Assembly (NCBI GenBank): GCA_025024175.1
Contig: QCXZ01000045.1
Span: 4,094,649-4,158,648 of the forward strand
Direction of reading: 5' to 3'
Length of the DNA: 64,000 bases
Source of the DNA: Rhyzopertha dominica
Lineage: Eukaryota > Arthropoda > Insecta > Coleoptera > Bostrichidae
Numbering within the stretch: position 1 is the first letter of the stretch; every line of letters starts with the position of its first letter. A program made the position numbers and the translations under genes. Shown one piece after another: positions 54,425-63,660 of this stretch. The notes under the pieces are model-generated. The model had not been told where the DNA came from. It made no database searches and worked only from the letters and a program-made list of their open reading frames with translations.

Positions 54425-57227
54425 GTNAGTNTAATTTTTTGAGCATGCTTGTTTTTGTTGCTTTTGTAGTGTGCTTTTTTAAACATTGGTTATGAGNTAA
54501 TCTNGGTAGTCGGTNCGTACTTTAAAAGGGTTCTTCTGAACAATCTGAAGACGNGCTAGCATTGAAGCGCCTAATTTAGTGGCTTCGATGTGAATGTTAG
54601 TTAAAGATTCAATTGCGACAATAACTGCATAACTACTACTTACATACAAACAGCATTCTGTACTTTAAGAGGATATAGTTAAGTTTTCAAATATTTATTT
54701 TAAATGAAATCGAAATGTTGCTTTTTACAGGTACTTCATGAATTTTCAGCAAAGCTCAAGAATTACTTAATAATAAATATTACAAATGAAAATAGTATAA
54801 AGGAGCAGATACTTATTACAAACATTTACAAAATAAAGTATTATTCTAGAAGTAAAATAAAAAATCTTAAGCTATCTGTATTATTTTCTTGCATACCTTC
54901 CTCATGAAGAAGCGCTCAAAAAATGTAGAATCTCTTTGGCACTCACTTCATCGGTTTCTAAAGGTCATTTAGTATTTTTTCCGGCAGGTCACAAAGAGTT
55001 TAGAGAAAACTACAAAAATAAGAAGCTTCAACAACAGTAACAGCTAACAGGATAAGGTTCTCTTCATCTTCATCACATATTTTGTATTTTCTTTGTTTTC
55101 GTATTTTACACGTGCAGCTCTTATCAAACTGCTCTTTTAAATGCCGCTGAATTAGAATACTTTGCGCGTACCTACTTTCTAAGGAATAAACTGTCAGTTA
55201 AAGCTTTTTGCGTGAATACATTTTCTAATACCTATTCTAATTCTAATTAGTAATCAAAAACAAATAACAATTAATACAACAATGAGAAACAAGTTTCTTA
55301 AAAACCTTTGGTAGAAAATACCAACAAATTTGATCCTGCAACCGACGATGCAAGAAAAAGTATGGTGTTCCATAAAAAAATAATCATTTATCTTTGAAGC
55401 TTCTTTTTTTCTTTAGTAGGACTCACAACTAACCTTACAGAATCACCGTCACTACTCAAATAGTTCTCTTCTCTCTTCCGTCATTAACAAGATTATTAGC
55501 AACAACAGTATGTTTAAAGATACCAATATATCTGTTTAGTAAGGCACATCAGAGATATCGTTGAGAGAGTTCCTTGGCCATTTTACTTTACTTTTCCAAA
55601 TTTGAGGTGACAGATAAAAGATCTCTAAATCACAAGGTAGGTTTTACCCTCAGCTGCTCACTAAATTACATATTTTATTAATACAGTAATATACGGGTAA
55701 GTTATTTTACACAACAAGACTGTTAGATACATAACGTGCAGATATTTATATTTACAAGTAAACATTTTCTCTGTTAATTTAGGTTATAATAATTGGAAAC
55801 GGAATATGGCAAGCTTTTTTAGTTACAATTACAATAATCCCATCATTAAAACAACATCTTGCAATCTTTTTATGTGATTTAGTTTTCATTACATAAAGAG
55901 TGCTTCGATTTTTTCTTTGTCGCAAAGAACAAATATTCAAAACTTTCTATCCTAAATCCAAATCAACGTTATAACGTTCTGTATGATGGAAGATCGCATC
56001 TTCAAAACATTTGTTTGAAACACTACGTATTAACAACGAAATAAATCAGTTGTCGCTTGTTTTATTATAAGGTCCCTCGCCTGTAGCTACTTTAAGTCAA
56101 TTGAATGATTGTCATATAACACAAGCAACAGGATGGTTAGTAATTTAAAGCAATCATAGGGGTTGGTTCATATATCAACATATATTTGTTGAAAACAAAA
56201 AATAAACAGAACCAGTTATCACAAATTCATGTTTAACAAATATCCTTGTTTTCAATAGTTATGTGCTATGGAAGAAACATCTGTTCATTTTGTATATAGT
56301 AAACAAAGTGCTTTGTGAATAAAAATGCAATCTTTTTGCAGAGCTCGCAATTGGGCTGAAAAATTAGGTGGAGAATTATGGCACTTTGGAGAGCTTGTAA
56401 CCAGGCGGAATACTGTGATAGAAGTATGTAATCTAAAATTAAAATTCTAACGTGTTACTTATAATTCCTTATTGCAGAGCTTCAAACCAAGTTCAGTAGA
56501 AATAGAAGACGGAGAAGCTATACTGAAAGATATACATGACAGTATTTCCAAAATGATGCAAGATAAAGTGAAGGCAGTTCAGGTAATTCATCCCGTTATT
56601 ACTGAATTCAGCGTTATGTTTGATATGCACGTGTTTTCTTGTAGAGGATAATGGAAGTCGCCGAAAACAGTGCTGTTGCTCATGGCGATAAGGTCGATTA
56701 CAATTACGACTTTTATAATGCTAAGAACTTCACTACCGCACCACTTAACTGCAGTGAGAAAGAACCTGACGTAAGAATCAAGCCTCATTATAGTTTTTCT
56801 TTTACCTATTTTCATTCCTTTTTGTTAATAGAAAAACGAAGAATCGGATGCTCAAGAAGTTAAGAATTTCAACTCATATGTAAGTGAAGAGTCTGAATAT
56901 AATGAACACAGTAGACCAAGAGTAATCGTCGAAGATGGTTATCAAAGGGACCAAGAACAAGAAGAATCAATAGAGGAAAGTTCACAAGACGGAGAAGTTC
57001 CTGCAAATGAGGAATTAGAGGTAACTATTCGTTATATACCTATTACAATACATGTTATCTTATTTTTGCATAGGTAACAGATGGCAGTGAGCAAGATCCA
57101 TTGGCAAGCCAAAAACCTCCAATAGACAAAAGCAAATTACCTCTGTATTGTAACAAGCATTTCTACAACATGCCTGTCAATACCAACCACAGTGCAGTCC
57201 ATGTTCCTAGCAATGTGTTCGAAAGAT
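54330..57227 (+). CDS. CACNA2D: Voltage-gated calcium channel alpha-2/delta subunit, N-terminal exons (partial)
   Basis: Six exons join without a stop: 54330-54424, 56342-56423, 56478-56582, 56645-56770, 56832-57020, 57074-57227 (phases 2,0,0,0,0,1). The start ATG at 54330 gives a signal peptide (MQARIAVLLLAVVANVHA, cleavage about residue 18). Then 'NWAEKLGGELWHFGELVTRR', 'KDIHDSISKMMQDKVKAVQR', 'MEVAENSA' and 'YDFYNAKNF' form the VWA_N domain of alpha-2/delta proteins, and 'FYNMPVNTNHSAVHVPSNVF' is the conserved stretch before the VWA domain. These extracellular, GPI/membrane-linked subunits traffic CaV channels and shape synapses. An acidic exon (56832-57020) lies between. VWA, Cache and C-terminal exons are beyond the window. 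Paralogue (stj/CACNA2D3 or another) not certain. One N inside exon 1 and one at donor position +3. Confidence 0.92.
54425..56341. other. Alpha-2/delta intron 1
   Basis: AT-rich with several Ns near 54500-54555. No gene or TE recognised. Confidence 0.5.
56342..56423 (+). CDS. CACNA2D: Alpha-2/delta exon 2
   Basis: Encodes ARNWAEKLGGELWHFGELVT then RRNTVIE. Acceptor TTTTTGCAG, donor GTATGT. Confidence 0.9.
56478..56582 (+). CDS. CACNA2D: Alpha-2/delta exon 3
   Basis: 35 codons, phase 0 at both ends, start of the VWA_N helices. Acceptor TTGCAG, donor GTAATT. Confidence 0.9.
56645..56770 (+). CDS. CACNA2D: Alpha-2/delta exon 4
   Basis: 42 codons, 'RIMEVAENSAVAHGDKV' and 'YDFYNAKNF'. Acceptor TTGTAG, donor GTAAGA. 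Confidence 0.9.
56832..57020 (+). CDS. CACNA2D: Alpha-2/delta exon 5 (acidic)
   Basis: 63 codons, very rich in Glu, Asp, Ser and Gln ('DQEQEESIEESSQDGEVPAN'). Phase 0 on both sides, so it could be skipped without changing frame. Acceptor TTAATAG, donor GTAACT. Confidence 0.85.
57074..57227 (+). CDS. CACNA2D: Alpha-2/delta exon 6
   Basis: Encodes the 'LPLYCNKHFYNMPVNTN' and 'SAVHVPSNVFER' segments. Acceptor GCATAG, donor GTAAGT; leaves in phase 1. No next exon recognised before the window end. Confidence 0.9.
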
Positions 57228-57523
57228 GTAAGTTTCTTATTCAATTTCCCAAAACCATAGTTGGAAAAGTACATGTACATGTACCGGTAGTATAATTTCA
57301 GATTTGCTCACTGTGCTAGCAGCGTTTTTTCGCACTTGTTTTGGATTTTCGGCGATACCTCCTAAACAGTGTTTTTAGAAAAATATTATAATTCTGTTTT
57401 TTTAACAGATAAACTGCTACAAAAAGTCCTCACAATCAAATCTATAGGAATTTATCACGCTTTGAGCCCAGGTAGATGACGTGATGGCAGCTTTAGTGGT
57501 TTCTTCATGAATGACAAAAATAT

Positions 57524-57527
57524 GATG

Positions 57528-57561
<34 letters not shown>

Positions 57562-57570
57562 CAACAACAA
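57524..57570. repeat. (ATA)n and (AAC)n microsatellite
   Basis: About ten ATA/AAT units followed by AACAACAAC, at the 5' edge of the LINE relic. Confidence 0.92.
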
Positions 57571-57579
57571 CAGCTATTT

Positions 57580-58710
57580 TCAAACATAATGCGAACTAAA
57601 CTGAACTCAAAGAATATAATAAAAGCTATCAACACATTTGCCATCCCTCTGCTGACTTACTCATTCGGAATTATAAAATGGTCGAACACATACATAACTT
57701 AAATAGACTCAATCGAACTATGTTAACCAAGCACCGGATGCAACACCCTAAATCCTGCATAATACACTAAAGAGACACGCAGGCGGAAGAGGCTTAATAA
57801 TAATAATCAATTAATTACACGAAAAACAAATAGAAATACCTACATACGTACTCCAAACAGGATAGCGAATTACACAAAGCTATCATAAAAGCAGACCTTA
57901 GCCGCCCCCACCTGCAAACCATGAAATACACCGCAGAAAAGCTGGTCACACAAATCGCTACATGGACCAACCACACATAAGTAAACACATAAGTAAACAA
58001 CTTTCTTTCACCTGACTGGTACGATGAAAACTACATCCGAAATCAGAGGGTTTGTAATTGCAATATAGGACCAGGTAATTGCAACGAGGAGACACAGAAA
58101 ACACCTTCTAAAAGACCCAGACATACAATCAGATAAATATAGGAAAAGCCAAGCAATTAATCACGTATACTAAGCGGATGTAAACTCCTAGGGGGTACAT
58201 ATTACACAGACAGACACAACACAGCAGCAAAGATCCTGTACCAAAATATAGTACTGAAACACCAATTAATAACTGAGTGACAACCATACTATGAATGCAA
58301 TTAATAACAAATACTACAAAACAACGAAGTCAGACTATACTGGGATATTACGCTACACATAGATAGAACAGCTGCACATAATCGATCAGATATCACATAC
58401 AGAAACATTAAAGGGAAAAACACGTATATGCTTGACGTTTCTGTATCCTCGGATAACAATATAAAACAGAAAGAAGAAAAAAGTAGACACCGCTAGCATT
58501 TGAAATAAAACATCTGAAAGCAAGCTGCTGTAAAAATAGGTAATACCAGTTATATACCATCAACAGGAGTAACGCCAAAATCTTTCATACTGGACATGAA
58601 ACTAAATATCCAGGAATCCATTCACTCACTCTTACAAAAAGCGGTCATACTCAAAACCTGTAATCTGACGAAATATTACTGGCAAGTTTTACAGTCAGCA
58701 TAAACGAAAA
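57580..58710 (+). mobile_element. LINE tail with restriction-like endonuclease (RLE), degenerate
   Basis: 5'-truncated. 'INTFAIPLLTYSFGIIKWS' is the RT thumb/C-terminal block; 'GGRGL', 'DSELHKAIIKADLSR' follow in changing frames. Then 'CKLLGGTYYTDRHNTAAKIL' (C...RHN zinc-like motif) and 'YWDITLHIDRTAAHNRSDI' with 'TYMLDVSVSSDNN', the RLE catalytic pattern RPD-x(n)-D found C-terminal in R2/R4/NeSL-type LINEs (here RSD). It ends 'STGVTPKSF' and 'LLQKAVILKTCN'. Stops throughout. Lies in the alpha-2/delta intron. Confidence 0.75.
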
Positions 58711-58869
58711 CACTATCTTTGAACTGTGACAACACATCATTTTTGTAATTAGTAAATAAAACAGGACAGACATATTGATAAAAAATGCTTTTTTGGATGA
58801 AAGTTCAGTTACATCCTTTCATGCACTAACCAAGGGATTTCTAGTGGAAGTTTCAATGTTGACAGATAA

Positions 58870-59395
58870 ATAATCTTCTTTTCTTGTTACGTACAAAATG
58901 GATAACATCAGCTATCAAATTGTTAGAAACGAGAGGGTTAATTGCTACAATGCCAAGCAACTGGGAACACGTGGGTTGGAAATGATCGTAAACCAGACAT
59001 TTGGAAAAGTTGATTTAGACGTAAAGATAAACTCGCAACCTTGGCAAGAATCAATAGTGCCACAGAACTGAAATGAAAATAGATCCTCTTAAATGTTGCA
59101 GCAGCATAGTATCATAGAGAAATATCGTGCAAAGCTGGAATGAGGAAAGTAACTAAATCAGCTTTATACTCATCATTCAAATCCTTCCACGAACATCATT
59201 TAGCGACACCCCACACCTACGCAGATGTTGATGGTGGCTGCTTGCTCGGTAATAAGTATGTATGGCACCATAATACATCAGTTAAGGCCATTATTGAAGC
59301 TTACAAATATTATGCCAAACCCATTTGGTATAAATGTTACTGTGGTATTCGATCGATACCGCTGCTTAAAAATGCACTAAGAGTGCGCTGAACTT
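58870..59395 (+). pseudogene. Fragment of uncharacterised TE-linked protein family
   Basis: In shifting frames: 'VNCYNAKQLGTRGLEMIVNQ', 'RRKDKLATLARINSATELK', 'RKVTKSALYSSF', and in the ORF 59140-59391 'ADVDGGCLLGNKYVWHHNTS' followed by 'AIIEAYKYYAKPIWYKC'. I associate the VIDGG-x-LLH-x-x-W...T-x-x-x-I-x-x-Y-x-x-Y pattern with a large, repetitive, PIN/FEN-nuclease-like insect family of unknown function; this is from memory and unverified. A second, inverted partial copy lies at 59400-59605. Confidence 0.4.
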
Positions 59396-59399
59396 CTCA

Positions 59400-59605
59400 G
59401 GCGTAGGTGCTGGATCCACTGGGTACAAAGCTGACTTAGTTTCTCATTTCAGCTTTGATGAACAGTGCCAATAATATTTGCTTTTCTAACATTTTCTCTC
59501 TACGTGCTCCCCGTTCCTTGGCATTGTAACAATTGACTTCATCACCTCTAACAATTCCGTTGCTGATGTTAAAAAATCTGTACGTAACAAGAAAAGGCGA
59601 TCATT
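59400..59605 (-). pseudogene. Inverted partial copy of the same TE-linked sequence
   Basis: The reverse complement of 59480-59600 (CTTTTCTTGTTACGTACA..., TAACATCAGC, AATTGTTAGA, TACAATGCCAAG) aligns block by block with 58872-58960 on the + strand, and encodes a similar 'VNCYNAKE' string after correction for frame. Together they make a diverged inverted repeat with about 450-500 bp between. Confidence 0.65.
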
Positions 59606-59885
59606 TTTCTGCCAAAACTTCTATTATAAATTAATTGATTAGCGCATTGGACGATGCATGCAACAAAAAAGCATCATGTTCTCGTCCTTTCCTGTTTGTC
59701 TACACTAGAGCTACTGTCGTCTCTACGCGAACTCAAATTAAAGCTTGATAAATTCGTTATAAATATCATATTGAGGACTTTTAATGTGGGATGAGTCCAA
59801 TTCAGCTGGAAACGTGACAAAAACTCTGGGAAAAAGTAATCTATTCTTGAAGATTGTATCTTGATAATTATTTGACTTTTATAAC
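59606..59885. other. Unannotated stretch before the Gypsy LTR
   Basis: AT-rich; no gene recognised. The 4 bases before the LTR are TAAC; the matching duplication would be beyond the window. Confidence 0.4.
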
Positions 59886-61084
59886 TGTAACGAAGTTACA
59901 AACCGGGCCTTAGTCAAGTTTCAATCCGCGGCCGTATATCTGTCTCAAGTCCGCGATTCGCGGAGTTCGGACGNACNACNCATGCTGGCGCCACTAGTCA
60001 GCTCTCTTGTTCCTCCCGCTCCAGCCGATGTAAATAAAAGCTGTGACCGTCCACTGCTCGATTGAGTGGTGACCGACCTATCGTCCGATCCACTCGCAGC
60101 GATATCTAGGTGAGGGAGCTCCGTCACTCTCACCACATCGCTTGCTTAGCCGTATAAGCCCGCGTGCTGCGCGTTGTCACAGCCGCCGTAGTGCGGGGAG
60201 CCGCTATTTGATGCACAGTGTATGGTAGCTTTCCGTGCACCTTGTATCTTGTCAGCGACTCGTACCGCACGCAGGGGGCTGCTAGAGAGTTTCTAATGCA
60301 CAGGTAGTTTTCCGGGTATTACAGACTCTTAGGCAGCTCTCTCTTGTTCGACCGTTATTTGCCCGTGTGTTTCGCGTTGTCACAGCCGCCGTAGTCCGGG
60401 GGAGCCGTTGTTTGATACACGGTGTATGGTAGTTTTCCGTGCACTTTGTATCTTGTCAGCGACTCGTACCGCACGCAGGGGGTTGCTAGAGAGTTTCTAA
60501 TGCACGGTAGCTTTCCGGGTATTACAGACTCGTAAGGCAGCTCTCTCTCTCTTGCTCGACCGTTATCTTCACGCGCTGGTATTCACGTTCTTTTTGTCTT
60601 ACACTCTCGCTCCGACTAGCTCCTTTTATTATCTCATACTAAGAGCCGCGTTGCAACCGTACTATAAAATTACATAACCGTAGCTTGACCGAGGCTTACT
60701 TAAGAGGGGGTTCCGTTTTGTTTATAACCGCTATTAAGTTTTGTTGTTTTGAAAATAAACCGTGATTTAGGCGATTGCTGGTTTTCTTTCTGCTCGCACC
60801 GCTTGCTTCCCCGCATCCCGCTAACATCCCTTTCAGCTTGCGGCATCCACCCTCGGGGTTGTTCCCTGGAGTGCCGATCTTCACTGCAGCTACCCTGGTC
60901 TGCACACGTAAGAGGGATCGTGTGTAGTGGTCTGAGGAGCATACCTCAGGATAATAAAAAACTGGCGCCCGAGAAACCGTTTTGACGCTGAGCTTAGTGC
61001 TTACGTCACTCATTACGTAACCGCCCGACCGTCCGCCCTCCGATCCGAAGACCCGTTCCGCCGCTCAACGAAAAAGGCGTCACA
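59886..61084 (+). repeat. 5' LTR of the large Gypsy element
   Basis: TG...CA ends as in the solo LTR. Unresolved bases at about 59974-59980. The central part holds a two-unit 203-bp tandem repeat instead of the 185-bp array of the solo LTR. Confidence 0.9.
60171..60575. repeat. 203-bp tandem repeat, two units, in the LTR
   Basis: GCGTTGTCACAGCCGCCGTAG starts at 60171 and 60374. Units share TTCCGTGCAC(C/T)TTGTATCTTG and GTACCGCACGCAGGGGG. Probably U3 enhancer-type repeats. Confidence 0.92.
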
Positions 61085-61087
61085 TTT

Positions 61088-61106
61088 TGGCGCCCTACGA
61101 GCAGGG
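61088..61106 (+). other. Primer-binding site
   Basis: TGGCGCCCTACGAGCAGGG begins three bases after the LTR CA end; TGG pairs with the CCA end of a tRNA. The tRNA species cannot be named from here. Confidence 0.75.
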
Positions 61107-61434
61107 ACCGTTGTTACTTCGAGGAGGAGCCGGAATTACGTAACCGTCATCGAGCAGAAGAAAACCACCCCGTTTCCAGCGTCTCCGAGTTCACGCATGC
61201 GCGGAATTCAAAAATTCCGCTAGCAACGTTTTCCGCCGGATTTTCGAATTGCATCAGGGAGTCCGCATAAGAAGTTCGCTGGAAACCAACTTTCACCCCC
61301 GACCACCCCCTAGTTACAAAGTTGGCTCTGGAACGTCGTAGCATAGCCGAGTGACCCCTCTAGTCCGACTAAACCAAGGAAGCCGAGTCGATTGACGCAA
61401 TCGCCGTCCCCCTATTACGTAAGACGACGGAGAT

Positions 61435-61760
61435 CCGATTTTTCACCGACTTCCCGTCGCCGGAGACCCGGCAAGTGGGTACTCGTTTCTGGCAAACCGG
61501 ACCCGCTCTACCGATTGGTAACATCGATTTGGTCCGATTACGTAACACCAGGGACTTGGTGTTTTTGACCGACTTCCCGACTTCGGAGGCCTATCGAGTG
61601 GGGGCTCGTTTCTCACAAGTAAGGCCTCCCCCATCAATTGACGTCACCTGTTCCGAGCTGTTACGTAACCTGGAGGAATTTAGAATTTTGACCGACTTCC
61701 CGTTGTCCGAAACCAGCCGAGAGGGGGGCTCGTTTCTGACAAATCGCGGGTCCCCCATCC
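61435..61760 (+). repeat. About 122-bp imperfect tandem repeat in the Gypsy leader
   Basis: Three units each carry TTTT(C/G)ACCGACTTCCCG (near 61440, 61562 and 61686), then GGGGGCTCGTTTCT or GGGTACTCGTTTCT. Between them lie TTACGTAA palindromes at 61415, 61538 and 61661, spaced 123 bp each. The repeats are in frame with gag from the ATG at 61475. Confidence 0.88.
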
Positions 61761-61802
61761 AACGCCGTCATCAGTTGAGCCGAGAACATCGTCCTGACCA
61801 GA

Positions 61803-63292
61803 TGGCTACCGGAGGACCTCCAGAAGAAAGACACATCGCCGAAGACGAGTCATCTGACTCAGACTGCGCCGACGTCCGTGTCAGCTGGGTGTACCGTTTG
61901 AAGAGGCACCAGCTGATGCACGAGCTAGGGAAGAGGAAACTCTCCACCGAAGGGGCCGTACAGGAGCTTCGCCAGAGGATGATCAGACATCTCCGTCAAG
62001 AAGTTCCGAATCCCAGCACTGTACTGATCCCCACCGTTGTGTCGGTCCCCCCTCCGATCTACACCGTTTCCACCACGATGACATCGACGACGACCGTTAC
62101 CACCGCCTATAAAAGTCCGATACCCACAGCTCTGAGAACAGTATCTAAACAGCCACTGCAGGAGACAGTAGCTAACCAGCCACCGCAGGAGACAGTAGCT
62201 AACCAGCCACCACGGAAGACAGTAGCCGACCAGCCAACGCAGAAGACCGAACCAGTCCAACCCATGACAGAACCAGCATCAGTAGCAAGCCAGCTACAGC
62301 AGGAGAGAGTTCCGATCCAAACGGTAACCAAGGACTATCCACCGACAAGAGCACCGATCCAGCCATCGCAGAAGGCAGTATCGTCCCAACCGTCGCAGGA
62401 GCTAGTCACCAGCCAGTTACTGCTGCTTCCGATCCAGTCACCGATATCAAGCTCGCCGGAAAGGACAGCACCAAGCGAGCAACTGTACCAGGCAAGGACT
62501 CTGCAACGGGACCGAGTCTTCCGTCCAAAATCGATCCAGCCACCGTCAGTCACCGACCCGCAGAAGAGAGTCGAAATCGAGGAGTTCTTCGAGACACTTC
62601 TCCGAGTGACCAGTCCACAGGAGAGCAAGTCACCGCCACACGTAGTTCCCAGTCCAACCATGGAGGACCGACGGATGCCGGCAACCGTACCAGGACCCAG
62701 CCAGACCACAACACCGCCGCCAGACCCCTCAAATGCGGGGGTATATACACTGACTCCAGTCCGCCGTGGCCGCATACGGTCCGACCTGAAGCCACACCGA
62801 TGGGGAATCCACTTTGATGGATCCACCGATGGAGTCGCCTTCATGGAACAGCTGCTAGACGTTATGGACCGATACGATGTTTCACACGAGGAGGTGATGC
62901 CGATCCTGCCCGAACTGCTATCTGGACTAGCCCTGGCCTGGTACCGTAACAACCGCCATGACTGGAGAGGCTGGGAAGACTTCGTGGCCGACTTCGAGCT
63001 GAATTACTACCCGGCTGACTACAAGATCAACCTCGAGAGGGAGATAAGTCAGCGTACTCAGCAGCCACACGAAACCGCCTTGGAGTACAGTACCGCCATT
63101 CGTACCCTGATCCGCCGTCATGGAAGCATGACACCGGCGCAGGAACTGTACTGGCTACACCGGAACATGTTGCCAGAGTACCGCATGTTCATCCGCCGCC
63201 AGGAATGCACCAGCGTTGCCAGTTTGCTGTCCGCCTCCAAGGAATTCGAGACCCTCCGCCAGGACCAGCCAACCGCTACCCCCAGGATGTAA
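61803..63292 (+). CDS. gag: Gypsy Gag (SAP-like N-terminus, linker, capsid)
   Basis: The ORF is open from ATG 61475, but I prefer the ATG at 61803 (MATGGPPEERHIAEDESSDS) because the stretch before it is the repeated leader. Order: acidic start; a SAP-like helix pair 'YRLKRHQLMHELGKRKL', 'GAVQELRQRMIRHL' (residues about 20-55); a Pro/Gln/Thr-rich linker with repeated 'Q-P-P-QETVANQP' units (about 100-200); capsid 'WGIHFDGSTDGVAFMEQLLD', 'LLSGLALAWYRNNR', 'WEDFVADFELNYYP', 'ISQRTQQPHETALEYSTAIR' (about 330-480), the Ty3/Arc-type Gag fold. It ends in TAA at 63292 before any zinc knuckle; the nucleocapsid lies in the -1 frame (63205-63660). Confidence 0.9.
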
Positions 63293-63660
63293 CCGAAAGG
63301 CCTGAAGAAAGAAGACCCGTCCCGCAACCAAGGATTTCAGTTGATCGTGGGAATCCACCGACATGCCGACAACCCCAGGAATATCACCAGAAACAAGAAC
63401 CGCCACCCAGACGTTTCAATCCACCGGAACAGACACCCATACCGCAATTGACACACCAACCGCAGGATAACAGACCTAGTCATCGCCACCGAGAAGACAC
63501 ATCCGACCGTATCGACACCAGCCGTCCCGTGTGTTGGAGATGTGGGCAGAGAGGCCACTCACGCAGTCAGTGCCAGAACCCCTTTGTGAAGTTCTGCTCA
63601 AGGTGTGGCCGCCGTGGAATTTTCTCACGGGATTGCACATGCCGGAATTCGGAAAACTAG
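63205..63660 (+). CDS. Gypsy nucleocapsid region (zinc knuckles), -1 frame to Gag
   Basis: Overlaps the end of the capsid frame; the natural switch is around 63,260-63,290. Pro/Gln/Arg-rich, then 'CWRCGQRGHSRSQC' (complete CX2CX4HX4C knuckle, about 63,530-63,570) and 'CSRCGRRGIFSRDC', in which the His is Ile, so the second knuckle is incomplete. Stop TAG 63658-63660. Either one indel has split a single gag ORF, or expression uses a frameshift; a mutation is more likely for this join. Confidence 0.82.
   Translation: MHQRCQFAVRLQGIRDPPPGPANRYPQDVTERPEERRPVPQPRISVDRGNPPTCRQPQEYHQKQEPPPRRFNPPEQTPIPQLTHQPQDNRPSHRHREDTSDRIDTSRPVCWRCGQRGHSRSQCQNPFVKFCSRCGRRGIFSRDCTCRNSEN

Noticed and set aside
57400..57475. 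Possible next alpha-2/delta exon after an AACAG at 57409
   Set aside because: The reading after it does not resemble the conserved sequence that should follow HVPSNVF and soon meets stops.
62335..62952. 205-codon minus-strand ORF
   Set aside because: It is the antisense shadow of the Pro/Gln-rich linker and capsid of the Gypsy gag. No domain of its own.
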